In this document: piece after piece, positions 1 through 8,996 of the stretch
Numbering within the stretch: position 1 is the stretch's first letter
Layout: each line of letters starts with the position of its first letter
DNA from: Phenylobacterium sp. RIFCSPHIGHO2_01_FULL_69_31
Lineage (GTDB): Bacteria > Pseudomonadota > Alphaproteobacteria > Caulobacterales > Caulobacteraceae
Direction of reading: 5' to 3'
Assembly: GCF_001824475.1 (NCBI RefSeq)
Contig: NZ_MHXN01000014.1
Coordinates: forward strand, 95,847-159,846
Length of the DNA stretch: 64,000 nt
Translations under genes and position numbers: made by a program
The notes under the pieces: model-generated
What the model was told of the DNA's origin: nothing
Database searches by the model: none
The model's input: the letters and a program-made list of their open reading frames with translations, nothing else

Positions 1-923
1 ACGAGCGTCACCACGCGCTTGGGCTCGGTCTGGTCGCGGCAGTAGCGCAGGGCGCCCGCCAGCAGGGTGCCGGACGACGAGCCGCCCAGGATGCCGGCCT
101 TGGTCAACAGCAGGCGGGCCGTGGCGATGCTCTCCGTATCGGAGATCTCATAGGCCTTGGCCACCAGGTCCAGGTCGCAGTTGTCGGGGATGAAGTCCTC
201 GCCGATGCCTTCGACGACCCAGGCGCCGGGTTCGACCTTCTCCCCGCGCTCGATCAGCGGCGCCAGGATCGAACCCACCGGGTCGGCCAGCACCATCTTT
301 GTCTTCGGCGAGGCCTTGGCGAAGAAGCGGCCCAGGCCCGTCAGCGTGCCGCCGGACCCCACCCCCACCACGACGGCGTCAACGTCGCCCTCCATCTGCT
401 CCAGGATCTCCGGGCCGGTGGTTGTCTCGTGCGCCTTGGGGTTCGCGGGGTTCGAGAACTGGTTGATGTAGACGGCGTCGTTCAGCTTGGCGGCGATCGC
501 TTTGGCCATGTCCTGGTAGTACTCGGGATGACCTTTGCCGACGTCCGATCGGGTGATGCGCACGTCGACGCCCATGGCGCGCAGGTGCTGGATCTTCTCC
601 CGCGCCATCTTGTCGGGCACCACGAGCAGCAGCTTGTAGCCCTTCAGCAGGCCCACCTGAGCCAGGCCCAGGCCGGTGTTGCCGGCCGTCGCCTCGACGA
701 TCGTGCCGCCGGGCCTCAGCGATCCGTCCTTCTCGGCCGCCTCGATCATCGAGCGGGCGACGCGGTCCTTGATCGAGCCGCCGGGATTGGCGCTCTCCAG
801 CTTCACGAACAGGCGGCACGGCCCGGTGTCGAAGCCCGTCAGCTCCAGCATCGGCGTGCGGCCGATCAGGTCGAGGGCGGTGGCCGCGGGCGGCGGCAAA
901 GGCTGGTCGGTCAAAGGCGGCAT
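1..923 (-). CDS. Cystathionine beta-synthase / cysteine synthase-type PLP enzyme, C-terminus cut by window edge
   Basis: Reading from ATG at 923 leftwards gives 307 residues with no stop before base 1, so the gene is partial. The protein is a fold-type II PLP enzyme: Lys52 in GGSIKDRVA is the expected Schiff-base lysine, followed by the substrate loop EATAGNTGLGLA and the phosphate-binding GVGSGGTLTG. Family members condense serine or O-acetylserine with homocysteine or sulfide. The EATAGNTG form and the lack of a stop by residue 307 favour the cystathionine beta-synthase type with a C-terminal CBS pair beyond the window, but plain cysteine synthase is not excluded. It is transcribed away from the haem lipoprotein gene at 1148. 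Confidence 0.85.
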   Translation of the reverse strand, partial: MPPLTDQPLPPPAATALDLIGRTPMLELTGFDTGPCRLFVKLESANPGGSIKDRVARSMIEAAEKDGSLRPGGTIVEATAGNTGLGLAQVGLLKGYKLLLVVPDKMAREKIQHLRAMGVDVRITRSDVGKGHPEYYQDMAKAIAAKLNDAVYINQFSNPANPKAHETTTGPEILEQMEGDVDAVVVGVGSGGTLTGLGRFFAKASPKTKMVLADPVGSILAPLIERGEKVEPGAWVVEGIGEDFIPDNCDLDLVAKAYEISDTESIATARLLLTKAGILGGSSSGTLLAGALRYCRDQTEPKRVVTL

Positions 924-1147
924 CCGGATCGAGTCAGGGAGATCGGTGGGCGCATATTGCGCACGATGTACAAAAAGGGAAACGCTCGACCCGAGTTTCC
1001 ATCCCCGACGGCAAGAACAGTCTAGCTGCGACGCCCGCAGGCCGCGCCGTCCCGCGGCAATGTAACGGTTCCGTACGGTGGTGACCCGGCAAGCGGCGGT
1101 TAAGGTCGCGGCCTGCATTCTGCAGACGACACCAGGAGTCCGGCCCC

Positions 1148-1675
1148 TTGAAACGCTTCCTCGTCCTTGCGGCCAGCGCCGCCCTTTTGAGCGCCTGCCA
1201 ACCCAAGACCGATGCGGCCACCGGCGGAGCCAAGTTCAACAACAGCGTGCCGATGACCGAGTTCATGGGCCACTTCGTGGACCCGGCCGCCTTCATGTAC
1301 TGGAAGGGCTCCGGCACGGAGATCACCGAGGCGGGAGAGCGCGACCTGTCGCCCACCACCGACGAGGGCTGGGACGTGCTGGTCACCGGGGCGACCATGC
1401 TGGTCGAAGCCGGGAACATCATGCAGCTGCCCGGCCGCACACGGGCGCCGGAGGCCGACTGGAACAAGTACGCCCAGATGCTGAGCGAGCGGGCCCTGAT
1501 CGCCCGCGCCGCGGCCGAGAGGCACGACAAGCAGGCGGTGTTCGACGAGGGGGGCCGGCTCTACGAGGTCTGCGTCGCCTGCCACGAACAGTTCATCGTC
1601 CAGCCCGAACTCAAGGCCAACGGGCCGGCCGAGGGCGATCCCCTGCCCCCGATCCCGGACGCAAAGGCGAAGTAG
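1148..1675 (+). CDS. Haem-binding lipoprotein with a single CXXCH motif (cytochrome c family)
   Basis: The 175-residue product starts at TTG (1148). It has a lipoprotein signal: basic MKRF, a hydrophobic stretch and the lipobox LLSAC, giving a lipidated Cys near residue 17. One haem motif, CVACH, lies near residues 139-143, in the C-terminal part. This layout resembles cytochrome c-prime/c556-like proteins, where haem is bound near the C-terminus of a helical bundle. The role is presumably periplasmic electron transfer or ligand binding; the partner is unknown. The stop abuts the stop of the convergent gene at 1676. The TTG start is the only suitable start before the signal peptide. Confidence 0.75.
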   Translation: MKRFLVLAASAALLSACQPKTDAATGGAKFNNSVPMTEFMGHFVDPAAFMYWKGSGTEITEAGERDLSPTTDEGWDVLVTGATMLVEAGNIMQLPGRTRAPEADWNKYAQMLSERALIARAAAERHDKQAVFDEGGRLYEVCVACHEQFIVQPELKANGPAEGDPLPPIPDAKAK

Positions 1676-2212
1676 TCACCAGCCCGGCGTGGCTCGCACG
1701 CAGCGGCCGTTCGGCCCGCCCGTGGCGTCCAGAGGCCGGGCGGGACTCATCGATTCCAGGTCGCATCGCTGGCGCTCCAGGCCACCCAGGCCCAGCCCGC
1801 CGCCATAGGGGCCGCCGTACCAGTCGCGACCGTAGCCGCCATAGCTGTAGCCGTTCCGGGTGTCCTCGAAGGCCAAGCTGACCCGCCCGTTCTCGCCCAC
1901 CGGGATGTCGGTGCGGCCGTAGACGCTGCGGTAGCCGCCGGTGCCGACCGCCACGCCCACTTCACCGTGTGGCCTGCGGTCGTCGCTGGCCACGACGCCG
2001 TCCAGGGCCTCGTCACGACGCGGGTCCGGCAGGGACGAGCTCTTGATGAAGGCGTCGATCTGCTCGGCGGTGCTCATGGGCGGCGGCGCCTGGGAGGCGG
2101 TGGCTACCGGCGCGTCGGCTTCCCGCGCGTCGGTCTCTTGCGCCCAGGCCGGAGCGGCGACAATGGCCGGCGCGGCGATCAAGGCCGCGAGCAGGGCAGG
2201 GCGGATACGCAT
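1676..2212 (-). CDS. Secreted protein of unknown function, Gly/Tyr-rich middle
   Basis: The 178-residue product starts at ATG 2212, eleven bases after the core of a GAAGGAG ribosome site. It has a Sec signal (MRIRPALLAALIAAPAIVAA, cleavage after AWA), a Pro/Ala-rich linker, a conserved-looking block (STAEQIDAFIKSS), then a Gly/Tyr-rich segment (YSYGGYGRDWYGG) and two late cysteines. The motif DGVVASDDRRPHGEVGVAVGTGGYRSVYG resembles small outer-membrane-associated or beta-rich proteins of Caulobacterales, but I cannot assign a family. Longer upstream starts exist in frame but would bury the signal peptide. Confidence 0.7.
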   Translation of the reverse strand: MRIRPALLAALIAAPAIVAAPAWAQETDAREADAPVATASQAPPPMSTAEQIDAFIKSSSLPDPRRDEALDGVVASDDRRPHGEVGVAVGTGGYRSVYGRTDIPVGENGRVSLAFEDTRNGYSYGGYGRDWYGGPYGGGLGLGGLERQRCDLESMSPARPLDATGGPNGRCVRATPGW

Positions 2213-2280
2213 ACGCTGGTCTCCTTCGCCGCCACTCAGCCCTGCAATTGCGGCGAACGTATTGCAGAGCCGTCGGGCGC

Positions 2281-2946
2281 CTATCGCGGGCGGGCCCGGT
2301 CGGCCGGCACATTGGCGATGACGCCCGCCTCGTTGCCCGCCTGGCCGGGCGGGATCAGTTCGTAGAAGCCGGCGAGGCGCAGCTTCACCACCACGGGCTT
2401 CTCGCTGGAGTTCGAGAACTGCCAGCCCTGGATGCCGTCGAACGGCGCCGTCAGGGCTCCGTGCTGCTTGAGGCCGAAGGCCTGCCGGTGGGTGGCGACG
2501 GTCATCGCCTCCCCCGGCTTCGGTGTCGTGTGGCCGTGCTGGTCGAAGTGGAAATCGCGCGGCTCGTCCGTCCCGACGACCTCCCACGAATAGATCAGCG
2601 TGGCGTCCTTCCTCATCCGCACCTTGTACTCAAGCTCGGACCGGTCGGCGCCCGCCAGGAAGTCGCCCAGCGGGATCTCGATCACGTCGGTGCGGAACGG
2701 AGCGTCGTACTCGCGGGCCCTCGCCACGCCGGCGGCCTCGCCGCCCACCAACCGATCCTCGGGCGCCCACAGGCGCGACAGGCCAGACAGCCGCCCCAGG
2801 CCCAGGGGGTCGCGGTTGAATTCGGCCGGCAGGATCGCGCCGAGCACGATCAGCGCTGCGAGGGCCAGGCTGCCCAGGGTCGCGGCAACCAACCGGCCCC
2901 GGCGCATCGGGGCGTTCGGCGGCGAAGATCGGTTGGGTTCGCTCAT
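2281..2946 (-). CDS. Single-pass membrane-anchored periplasmic protein, HupE partner
   Basis: The 221-residue protein has a short cytoplasmic N-terminus, one membrane helix at about residues 19-42 and a periplasmic domain with His-rich FHFDQHGHTT near the middle and a beta-rich end (GWQFSNSSEKPVVVKLRL). Such 'transmembrane anchor' proteins are often found beside HupE/UreJ permeases. The start ATG overlaps the hupE stop as ATGA (2943-2946), so the two are translationally coupled. The histidines could bind a metal ion, but that is inference. Confidence 0.7.
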   Translation of the reverse strand: MSEPNRSSPPNAPMRRGRLVAATLGSLALAALIVLGAILPAEFNRDPLGLGRLSGLSRLWAPEDRLVGGEAAGVARAREYDAPFRTDVIEIPLGDFLAGADRSELEYKVRMRKDATLIYSWEVVGTDEPRDFHFDQHGHTTPKPGEAMTVATHRQAFGLKQHGALTAPFDGIQGWQFSNSSEKPVVVKLRLAGFYELIPPGQAGNEAGVIANVPADRARPR

Positions 2947-3656
2947 GAGGCCGCTCCGCCAAAGATGTAGCCTGCCAGCTGGTGTCCGGCGAGAACGAAG
3001 CCAGCCAGCATCAGCATCACGTTCGCGCCGGCCGCCGTGGACCCAAACATCGACGTGCGGCGCCACAGGGACATGGCGGCGAGGATCAAGGCCAGCGCCA
3101 GGAACTGTCCGATCTCGACCCCGACGTTGAACGCGATGAGGTTGGCCAGCAGGCCCTCGGGATTGAGGTTCAGGGCCTGCAGCTTGGTGGCCAGGCCGAA
3201 GCCGTGGATGAGGCCGAAGCCCAGCACCGCCGCCCGCGGGTCGGGCTGGACGCCGAACACGATGCGAAAGCCGCCCAGGTTCTCGAACGCCTTGTAGGCC
3301 ACCGAAAGGCCGATCACCGCGTCCACAAGGTGGGGATCGGCGTGGATGTCGAAGAACACCCCGGCCAGCAGGGTGATGGAATGACCCAGCGAGAACAGGC
3401 TGACGTAGAGCGCCACCTGCGAAAGCCGGCACAGGAAGAAGATCACCCCGACCAGGAACAGGAGGTGGTCGTAGCCGGTCACCATGTGCTTGGCGCCGAG
3501 GTACATGAAGGGGATCGGGTCGGGGCCCCGGGTGGCCGCCACGAAGGCTGCGTCGGTCCCGCCGATATTGTGAGCCAAGGCGGCGCCGGCCCATCCCAGC
3601 GCCAGCAGGCCGAGGGCCGCGGCGGCGGCGCGTGTTGCGGACAGGCCTCTCCCCAT
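2943..3656 (-). CDS. HupE/UreJ-family membrane permease
   Basis: The 237-residue multi-pass membrane protein starts with a signal-like segment and mature N-terminus near AHNIGGTD. The family motif HMVTGYDHLLFLVGV lies near residues 57-71, followed by about six further hydrophobic helices with in-membrane histidines (SLGHSIT, LIHGFGLA, AGHQLAG). HupE/UreJ proteins are implicated in nickel or cobalt uptake; other ions are possible. I chose ATG 3656 because it gives a clean signal peptide; an upstream TTG at 3716 would add 20 residues. It lies 63 bases downstream of the TonB receptor and overlaps the anchor-protein gene by four bases. Confidence 0.8.
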   Translation of the reverse strand: MGRGLSATRAAAAALGLLALGWAGAALAHNIGGTDAAFVAATRGPDPIPFMYLGAKHMVTGYDHLLFLVGVIFFLCRLSQVALYVSLFSLGHSITLLAGVFFDIHADPHLVDAVIGLSVAYKAFENLGGFRIVFGVQPDPRAAVLGFGLIHGFGLATKLQALNLNPEGLLANLIAFNVGVEIGQFLALALILAAMSLWRRTSMFGSTAAGANVMLMLAGFVLAGHQLAGYIFGGAAS

Positions 3657-3719
3657 GCCCCGGGGATACCGCACGTTCGAGAACGGGGCGAGGCGTTTCC
3701 GCCTCGCCCCGCCCAAGCC

Positions 3720-6089
3720 TTAGAACGACTTGCGGACCGTGGCGCCGTAGGTGCGCGGCGGGTTGGTCAGGAAGCCGTAGCGGGCGCGCAGGCCGCGCTC
3801 GCGGTCGATGGAGAGCTTGGCGCGCTCGTCGCCCAGGTTGTTGACGAAGGCCGCCGCCTCCCAGCCCTCGCCGCGCACGCCGATCCGCAGGTTCAGCACG
3901 TCGTAGGACGGCAGCTCCAGCGGGAAGATCAGCGAGGTGGCGGTGGTCGCGCCCACGTTCGGGAAGAGCGCCACGGTGCGGGGGTTGTTCTCCTGGTCGG
4001 AGACCTGGGTGTAGCGCTTCCCGACGTGCTGCCACGTCAGGTTCGAGAACACGTCCAGGCCGGAGGCCATCTCGCGCTCGTAGCCCACGCTGACCGAGCC
4101 CTGGAACTTGGGCACGGTGGGCAGGCGATTGCCGTCGCGCAGGCCCTGGATGGGATTGCCGGCGGCGTCGTTCAGGCTCGAGGTGAGTTCGGCGTCGTTG
4201 TAGGAGGCCGTCGCCGCGATATCGAAGTTGTCCGTGATGCGATAGGCGAACTCGGCGTCGAAGCCGACCGACTTGGCGCTCTTCACATTGGCGATGATCC
4301 GCGACGAGCACGAACCGGCGTCGATGGTGGCCTGCAGGTTATTGATGTCGGCGTAGAAGCCGGCCAGCGTCAGCGAGCCGCGGCCGCCGCCCAGGCGGGC
4401 CTTCATGCCGGCCTCGTAGTTCCACACCGTCTCGTTCTTGAAGCTCGGCGAGGAGAGCGCGTCGAAGGTGGCGAAGTCGGCCGGAGTGCAGAGCGGGCGG
4501 TTCAGCGGGTCGTTGATCCCGCCCAGCCGGAAGCCCTTCGACACCTGGGCGTTGAAGGTGACGTCGTCCGTCGCCTCATAGGCCACGATCACGCGGGGCG
4601 CGAAGGCGTCGGCCTTGGTCTTGCCGGGCACCGCGATGGTCTTGTCGGCGAAGATCCCGTCGAAGGTGAGGGTGCGGGTTTCCTTGTAGTCCGCCCAGCG
4701 CAGGCCGCCGGTGATGTCCAGCCGGTCGGTGACCGAGAAAGTCGCTTCCCCGAAGACCGCGAACTGCTTCTGCTTGTAGGGCACGGTCGAGAAGTAGAGG
4801 TGGTCCGTGGGCGCCACGTCGCTGGCGCTGGGGATGCCGCTGGCGGCGCTGAAGCCCTGCACGAACAGGTCCTGCGCGTAGTCGCGGTCGATGTGCGAGT
4901 AGAACGCGCCCAGCACCCACTGCAGCGGGCCTTCGCCGGTCGAGGCGACGCGGGCCTCCTGGGTGAAGGTCTTGGCGTCGGTGGTGTCCGACAGCGGCGA
5001 GTCGATCGTGTAGACCGCCGGGGGCAGGCCGATGGACCCGCCCGTGATCGAGCTCGTCAGGGCGCCGGCGTCACGCAAGACCAGGACGTCGCGGTCGCTG
5101 TAGCTGGTCACCGAGGTGAAGCGCAGGTCGCCCATGTCGTACTGGACGGTCAGGTCGCCCAGCAGGAACTCGTCCTCGAACTTCTCCTTGAGCTGGGTGA
5201 ACTGCTTGGTGCCGCCCAACTGCACGCGCGGGCGGGTGGTGGTGAACTCGTTGCCGAGGATGTTGAAGATGTCGACGCGGTTGAATCCGTCGACGTCGAT
5301 CTTTTGGTAGAGCACCCGCGGGGTGATCGACAGGTTCTCGGTCGGCTTGAACAGCAGGGCGGCGCGGAAGCCGTAGCGCTCGCCGTCGTTGACGTCCTTG
5401 TCCACGCTGCCGTCGGGCTGGACGGCGTCGATGAAGCCCGGGAACTTCTCCACATAGGCGGTCAGGCGAAGCGCCGCCTGCTCGCTCAGCGGCATGTTCA
5501 CCGAGCCCTTGAGGTTGCCCCCCGTCGAGCCGCCGGTGACCGTCGACGCGGTCGCCTCGATCGTGCCCGAGAACGCGCCGAGGTCCGGCTGATTGGTGAT
5601 GTAGCGGACCGTGCCCGAGAGCGAGCCGGATCCGAACAGCGTGCCCTGGGGACCGCGCAGCACCTCAACCCGGTTCAGGTCGAACAGGTCGAGGTCCGGC
5701 GTGAACAGCGACATCGAGATCACGGATTCGTCCAGGTAGACGCCCACCTGTTCCTTCACGCCCGGCTGGTCGCGAACGATCTGGCCGGCGGAGATGCCGC
5801 GGATGGCGACCTGGCTCTGGCCGGGGCCGAGGTTCTGGACCGAGAAGCTCGCCACGGTGCGCGACAGCTCTTCCACGTTGGTGATGCCGCGGCTGCGCAT
5901 CACGGCTTCGCTCTGGGCGGCCACCGAGAACGGCACGTCGATCAGTTGCTCGTCCCGCTTCCGCGCGGTGACGACCAGTTCCTGCACCTCGGTCTCGGCC
6001 TCGGCGCCCACGGCTTGACCGGCGGGCAGGCCAATCAGGAGGGCGAGGGCGCTGGCGCGCACGCTCAATGCAAACTTCCGGTTATTCAT
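3720..6089 (-). CDS. TonB-dependent outer-membrane receptor
   Basis: The 789-residue product starts at ATG 6089 behind GGAAGGAC. A signal peptide ends around QAVGAEA. Next come a TonB-box-like EVQELVVTAR (about residues 33-42), a plug domain (DVPFSVAAQ ... NRVEVLRGPQGTLFGSGSLSGTV) and a long beta-barrel ending in the aromatic terminus VRKSF. The ligand cannot be read from the sequence. The FGSGSLSGTVRYIT plug and many YxD-type loops match the large Caulobacterales/Sphingomonadales receptor group for organic or metal complexes. The HupE pair directly downstream suggests a metal ion or complex as substrate (inference). Confidence 0.9.
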   Translation of the reverse strand: MNNRKFALSVRASALALLIGLPAGQAVGAEAETEVQELVVTARKRDEQLIDVPFSVAAQSEAVMRSRGITNVEELSRTVASFSVQNLGPGQSQVAIRGISAGQIVRDQPGVKEQVGVYLDESVISMSLFTPDLDLFDLNRVEVLRGPQGTLFGSGSLSGTVRYITNQPDLGAFSGTIEATASTVTGGSTGGNLKGSVNMPLSEQAALRLTAYVEKFPGFIDAVQPDGSVDKDVNDGERYGFRAALLFKPTENLSITPRVLYQKIDVDGFNRVDIFNILGNEFTTTRPRVQLGGTKQFTQLKEKFEDEFLLGDLTVQYDMGDLRFTSVTSYSDRDVLVLRDAGALTSSITGGSIGLPPAVYTIDSPLSDTTDAKTFTQEARVASTGEGPLQWVLGAFYSHIDRDYAQDLFVQGFSAASGIPSASDVAPTDHLYFSTVPYKQKQFAVFGEATFSVTDRLDITGGLRWADYKETRTLTFDGIFADKTIAVPGKTKADAFAPRVIVAYEATDDVTFNAQVSKGFRLGGINDPLNRPLCTPADFATFDALSSPSFKNETVWNYEAGMKARLGGGRGSLTLAGFYADINNLQATIDAGSCSSRIIANVKSAKSVGFDAEFAYRITDNFDIAATASYNDAELTSSLNDAAGNPIQGLRDGNRLPTVPKFQGSVSVGYEREMASGLDVFSNLTWQHVGKRYTQVSDQENNPRTVALFPNVGATTATSLIFPLELPSYDVLNLRIGVRGEGWEAAAFVNNLGDERAKLSIDRERGLRARYGFLTNPPRTYGATVRKSF

Positions 6090-6426
6090 GACGACGTCCT
6101 TCCGCAACTGCAGCTTGTGTCGCTGCCTGTTTGTGGCGCAGGCGTAGTCAAAAAAACGTCGTAATGGCAGCCGGCTTGCGCGAGTGGCCACGCTTGTGGG
6201 GCGAGTTGTTGCGGCCGGGCAACAGGCCTGGGGCAGCCCCGCTTCGGTGGAGAGGTCCTTCAGGGCCCCCACCCAGGACCGCCGGTCGACGCCGCCAGCG
6301 GTAACCTTCCGCTCGAAGGCGGCCCTCTTCTCGGCGGGAGCACTGGGGATACGCCGCGGTGCGCCCGTCAACCGCGGAACCGGCTTCGCCCGGTGGTGTT
6401 GCGCGCACCAGAACGGAGGATCTTCG
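6090..6426. other. Intergenic gap between divergent genes, no recognised gene
   Basis: These 337 bases separate the TonB receptor from the membrane protein at 6427. Both strands are open for some length, but neither translation shows a signal peptide, recognisable family or ribosome site. A run of seven A near 6150 and a few short inverted repeats are visible. Promoters for both flanking genes must lie here, but I could not pick convincing elements. Confidence 0.5.
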
Positions 6427-6843
6427 ATGAAGCGCTATGCCTATGCCTGGCTGACCGCCGGGTTCTTCCTCGGGTCGTTCCTGCTGCACTGGCTGTTCGG
6501 CTGGTTCGCCTTCGTCGACGAACAGAAGGCGCACGGCGAAGTCGCACAGCTCGGTCCCTACCTGATGGAGATGGGACGCGACACCTTCGAGAATTGGCAG
6601 TCGGAGTTCCTGCAACTGCTCTGGCAGGTCGTGGGCCTGGCCTACTTCCTCTACGTCGGGTCGCCCTCCTCCAAGGAGAACGACGACCGGACGGAGGCGA
6701 AGATCGACGCGCTGCTGACGCTGGTGGGCAAGGAGCGCGGCGAGCAGATCATCGCGGAACTAGACGAACGCTACCTCCGCACCCACGGGCACGCCCAGCC
6801 GCACGCTCACGACGCCGTCTACCCGGAAGGCAAGGGCGGCTAG
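6427..6843 (+). CDS. Small inner-membrane protein, DUF6766-like
   Basis: The 138-residue protein starts at ATG 6427, with GGAGGA seven bases upstream. It has two hydrophobic helices, at about residues 6-28 (AWLTAGFFLGSFLLHWLFG) and 59-76 (LLWQVVGLAYFLYVGS), separated by a charged loop. The soluble C-terminus is rich in Glu, Lys and His (THGHAQPHAHD). The MKRYAYAWLTAGFF opening and FxSEFLQLLWQV block recall small membrane proteins annotated DUF6766. No function is known to me. It stands alone just before the tRNA gene. Confidence 0.7.
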   Translation: MKRYAYAWLTAGFFLGSFLLHWLFGWFAFVDEQKAHGEVAQLGPYLMEMGRDTFENWQSEFLQLLWQVVGLAYFLYVGSPSSKENDDRTEAKIDALLTLVGKERGEQIIAELDERYLRTHGHAQPHAHDAVYPEGKGG

Positions 6844-6857
6844 AGGATAGGGAGGAG

Positions 6858-6934
6858 TGGCGCACCCGACACGATTCGAACGTGTGACCTTTGCCTTCGG
6901 AGGGCAACGCTCTATCCAGCTGAGCTACGGGTGC
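6858..6934 (-). tRNA. tRNA-Arg (anticodon CCG), CCA encoded
   Basis: Read on the minus strand, this 77-base segment folds as a canonical tRNA. The acceptor stem is GCACCCG/CGGGTGC, the D stem GCTC/GAGC, and the anticodon stem TTGCC/GGCAA closes the loop CTCCGAA, giving anticodon CCG (codon CGG, Arg). The T stem is ACACG/CGTGT around TTCGAAT. The discriminator is G and the 3' CCA is genomic (6858-6860). In a genome with strong C/G third-position bias, CGG is a common arginine codon. Confidence 0.97.
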
Positions 6935-7085
6935 GTCTTCAGCGGAGGGTGTCTCTAGCCGAAAGGGCGCGCCGCCGCAAACCGCTCGCGTCGGATTTCA
7001 GCGGGGCAATTCGCCCGGAGCGCGCCAGGAGTAGCTTCCGCCCTCAGAATGCGGTCGAATGACCGGTATGTTTTGGGGGAAACTC

Positions 7086-8990
7086 ATGGGCGTCTGGAAG
7101 CCATTCGCAAGCGTGGGCGCGCTGACCGTCGCGACGGCCCTGACCGGGATTGGCGTCGCGAACCTCGCCCAGGCGCAGGCCACGGACGTCGTCGAGCACC
7201 CCGGCAAGGCCGTCTACGACCAGTTCTGCGCGGGCTGCCACAGCGCGCCCGAGGCGGGCAGCCGGGCAGCCGCCGTGGCCTCGCTGCGCAAGATGAGCGC
7301 CCAGACGCTGACGGCAGCCCTGACCACCGGCGTCATGAAGCCGATCGGCGATGGCATGGACCGGCGGCAGATCCGCGACGTGGTGAGCTACCTGGCCGCG
7401 CCCGAGGGCCCGCAGGGGACCGGGTGGATCGACGACAACCGCTGCCCCGCCGACCGCCAGGCGGTGAACCTGACGGCGCGGCCGGCGCAGGTGGGCTTCG
7501 GGGTCGATACGGACAACACCCGCCGGATGAGCGCGGCCCAGGCCGGGCTCAACACCCGCGACCTCGCCAAGCTGGAGGTGGCGTGGTCCTTCGTCATGCC
7601 CCGGACCTCCGGCCTGCGCGGCCAGGGCGTGGTCGTGGGCGACACCCTCTTCTATCCGGCCGGGCAGGCCGGCTATGTCGTGGCGCTGGACACCCAGACC
7701 GGCTGCGTGAAGTGGGCGACGCCAGGCGGCGTGCGCGCCAGTCTCGCCTACGGCCGGCTGGGCAAGGACGGACCCTGGGCCGTGGTCGGGGGGGATGGGC
7801 TGGGCCAGCTGATCGCCTTCGAGGCCAAGACGGGCAAGGTCGCCTGGAAGGTCGATCCCCGGCACGACAAGACGGTGCCGCTCTCGGGCTCGCCGATCTT
7901 CGCGGGCGACAAGATCGTCGTGCCGATCTCGGCGATCGACGTGGCCAACTCCATGCGGCCGACCTTCGAATGCTGCAAGGCGCACGGGGCCGTGGCGCTG
8001 CTGAACGCCGCCGACGGCAAGGTCCTGTGGACCTGGCACACCATGCCCGACGCCAAGCCGCTGGGCCGCAAGACCTCGCAAGGGGTCGAAACCTATGGCC
8101 CCTCCGGCGCGCCGATCTGGTCTAGCCCGTCGGTGGATCTGAAGGCCGGCGTCGTCTACGCCTCGACCGGCGAGAACACCTCGCCGCCCGCGACGAACAC
8201 CAGCGACGCCATGGTCGCCATCGACCTGGCGACGGGCAGGCAGAAGTGGGTATTCCAGGCCCTGGAGAACGACGTGTGGAACATGTCGTGCCCCATCGGC
8301 TCGCCGACCGGCGGGCGGCCGCCGGGCCCGAACTGCTTCTTCGCCGCTGAAGGCAGCGTACTGCGCGACCACGACTTCGGCGGCGGCCCGGTGATCTGGC
8401 GCGGGCGAGGCAAGACCCTGATCCTGGGCGGGCAGAAATCGGGCGACGTCTGGGCCCTCGACACCCAGGGCCGGAAGGTCTGGCACACGCAGTTCGGCAA
8501 GGGCACGGCGCTGGGCGGCGTCCACTGGGGCATCGCCGCCGATGAGAAGAGGGTCTACGTGCCCATCGCCGACCCGAACGTGCCGGAGAAAGATAATGCC
8601 GCGGGGCTCTACGCCGTGGACGCGGCGACGGGGAAGGTCGCCTGGTCGTGGAAGGCGACGCCTGACTGCGCAAACGGCCGCCAAGCCCGGGTCCCCAGCT
8701 GTGCGGGCAAGTTCGGAATCTCGGCGCCGCCCGTCGTGATCGACGGCGCCGTCGTGGTCGGGGGGCTGGACGGGCGCGTCTATGTGTTCGAAGCGGCCAG
8801 CGGCAAGCTCCTGGCGACGCACGACACGGCGGTCCCGTTCCAGGGCGTGAACAAGGTGGCCGGTGCGGGTGGGTCGATCGATGCGGCAGGCCCGTTCGCG
8901 GGCGGCGGCCTGCTGTTCATCGGCTCGGGCTACGCGAGCTTCGGGCAGCAGGCGGGCAATGTGCTCGTGGCGTACCGGCCGAAGAAGTAG
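7086..8990 (+). CDS. Cytochrome c / PQQ beta-propeller quinohaemoprotein, polyvinyl-alcohol dehydrogenase-like
   Basis: The 634-residue periplasmic protein has a signal peptide (to AQAQA). An N-terminal cytochrome c domain carries CAGCH near residue 50 and a distal Met in GVMKPIG. It is followed by a PQQ-type eight-bladed propeller with repeated W-motif strands (GKVAWKVD, GKVLWTWH, GRQKWVFQ, GKVAWSWK), an adjacent double cysteine (FECCKA) and the STGENTSPPATNTSDAM block typical of polyvinyl-alcohol dehydrogenase relatives. These enzymes oxidise alcohols and pass electrons to the fused haem. The true substrate is unknown. I chose ATG 7086 because GGGGGA lies seven bases upstream; ATGs at 7059 and 7068 are alternatives. 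No PQQ synthesis genes are in the window. Confidence 0.85.
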   Translation: MGVWKPFASVGALTVATALTGIGVANLAQAQATDVVEHPGKAVYDQFCAGCHSAPEAGSRAAAVASLRKMSAQTLTAALTTGVMKPIGDGMDRRQIRDVVSYLAAPEGPQGTGWIDDNRCPADRQAVNLTARPAQVGFGVDTDNTRRMSAAQAGLNTRDLAKLEVAWSFVMPRTSGLRGQGVVVGDTLFYPAGQAGYVVALDTQTGCVKWATPGGVRASLAYGRLGKDGPWAVVGGDGLGQLIAFEAKTGKVAWKVDPRHDKTVPLSGSPIFAGDKIVVPISAIDVANSMRPTFECCKAHGAVALLNAADGKVLWTWHTMPDAKPLGRKTSQGVETYGPSGAPIWSSPSVDLKAGVVYASTGENTSPPATNTSDAMVAIDLATGRQKWVFQALENDVWNMSCPIGSPTGGRPPGPNCFFAAEGSVLRDHDFGGGPVIWRGRGKTLILGGQKSGDVWALDTQGRKVWHTQFGKGTALGGVHWGIAADEKRVYVPIADPNVPEKDNAAGLYAVDAATGKVAWSWKATPDCANGRQARVPSCAGKFGISAPPVVIDGAVVVGGLDGRVYVFEAASGKLLATHDTAVPFQGVNKVAGAGGSIDAAGPFAGGGLLFIGSGYASFGQQAGNVLVAYRPKK

Positions 8991-8996
8991 GCGACG

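Noticed and set aside
2982..6164. Very long plus-strand open frame opposite the TonB receptor
   Set aside because: Its translation is low-complexity and Arg/Gly/His-rich, with no ribosome site. It mirrors the codon bias of the receptor gene on the other strand.
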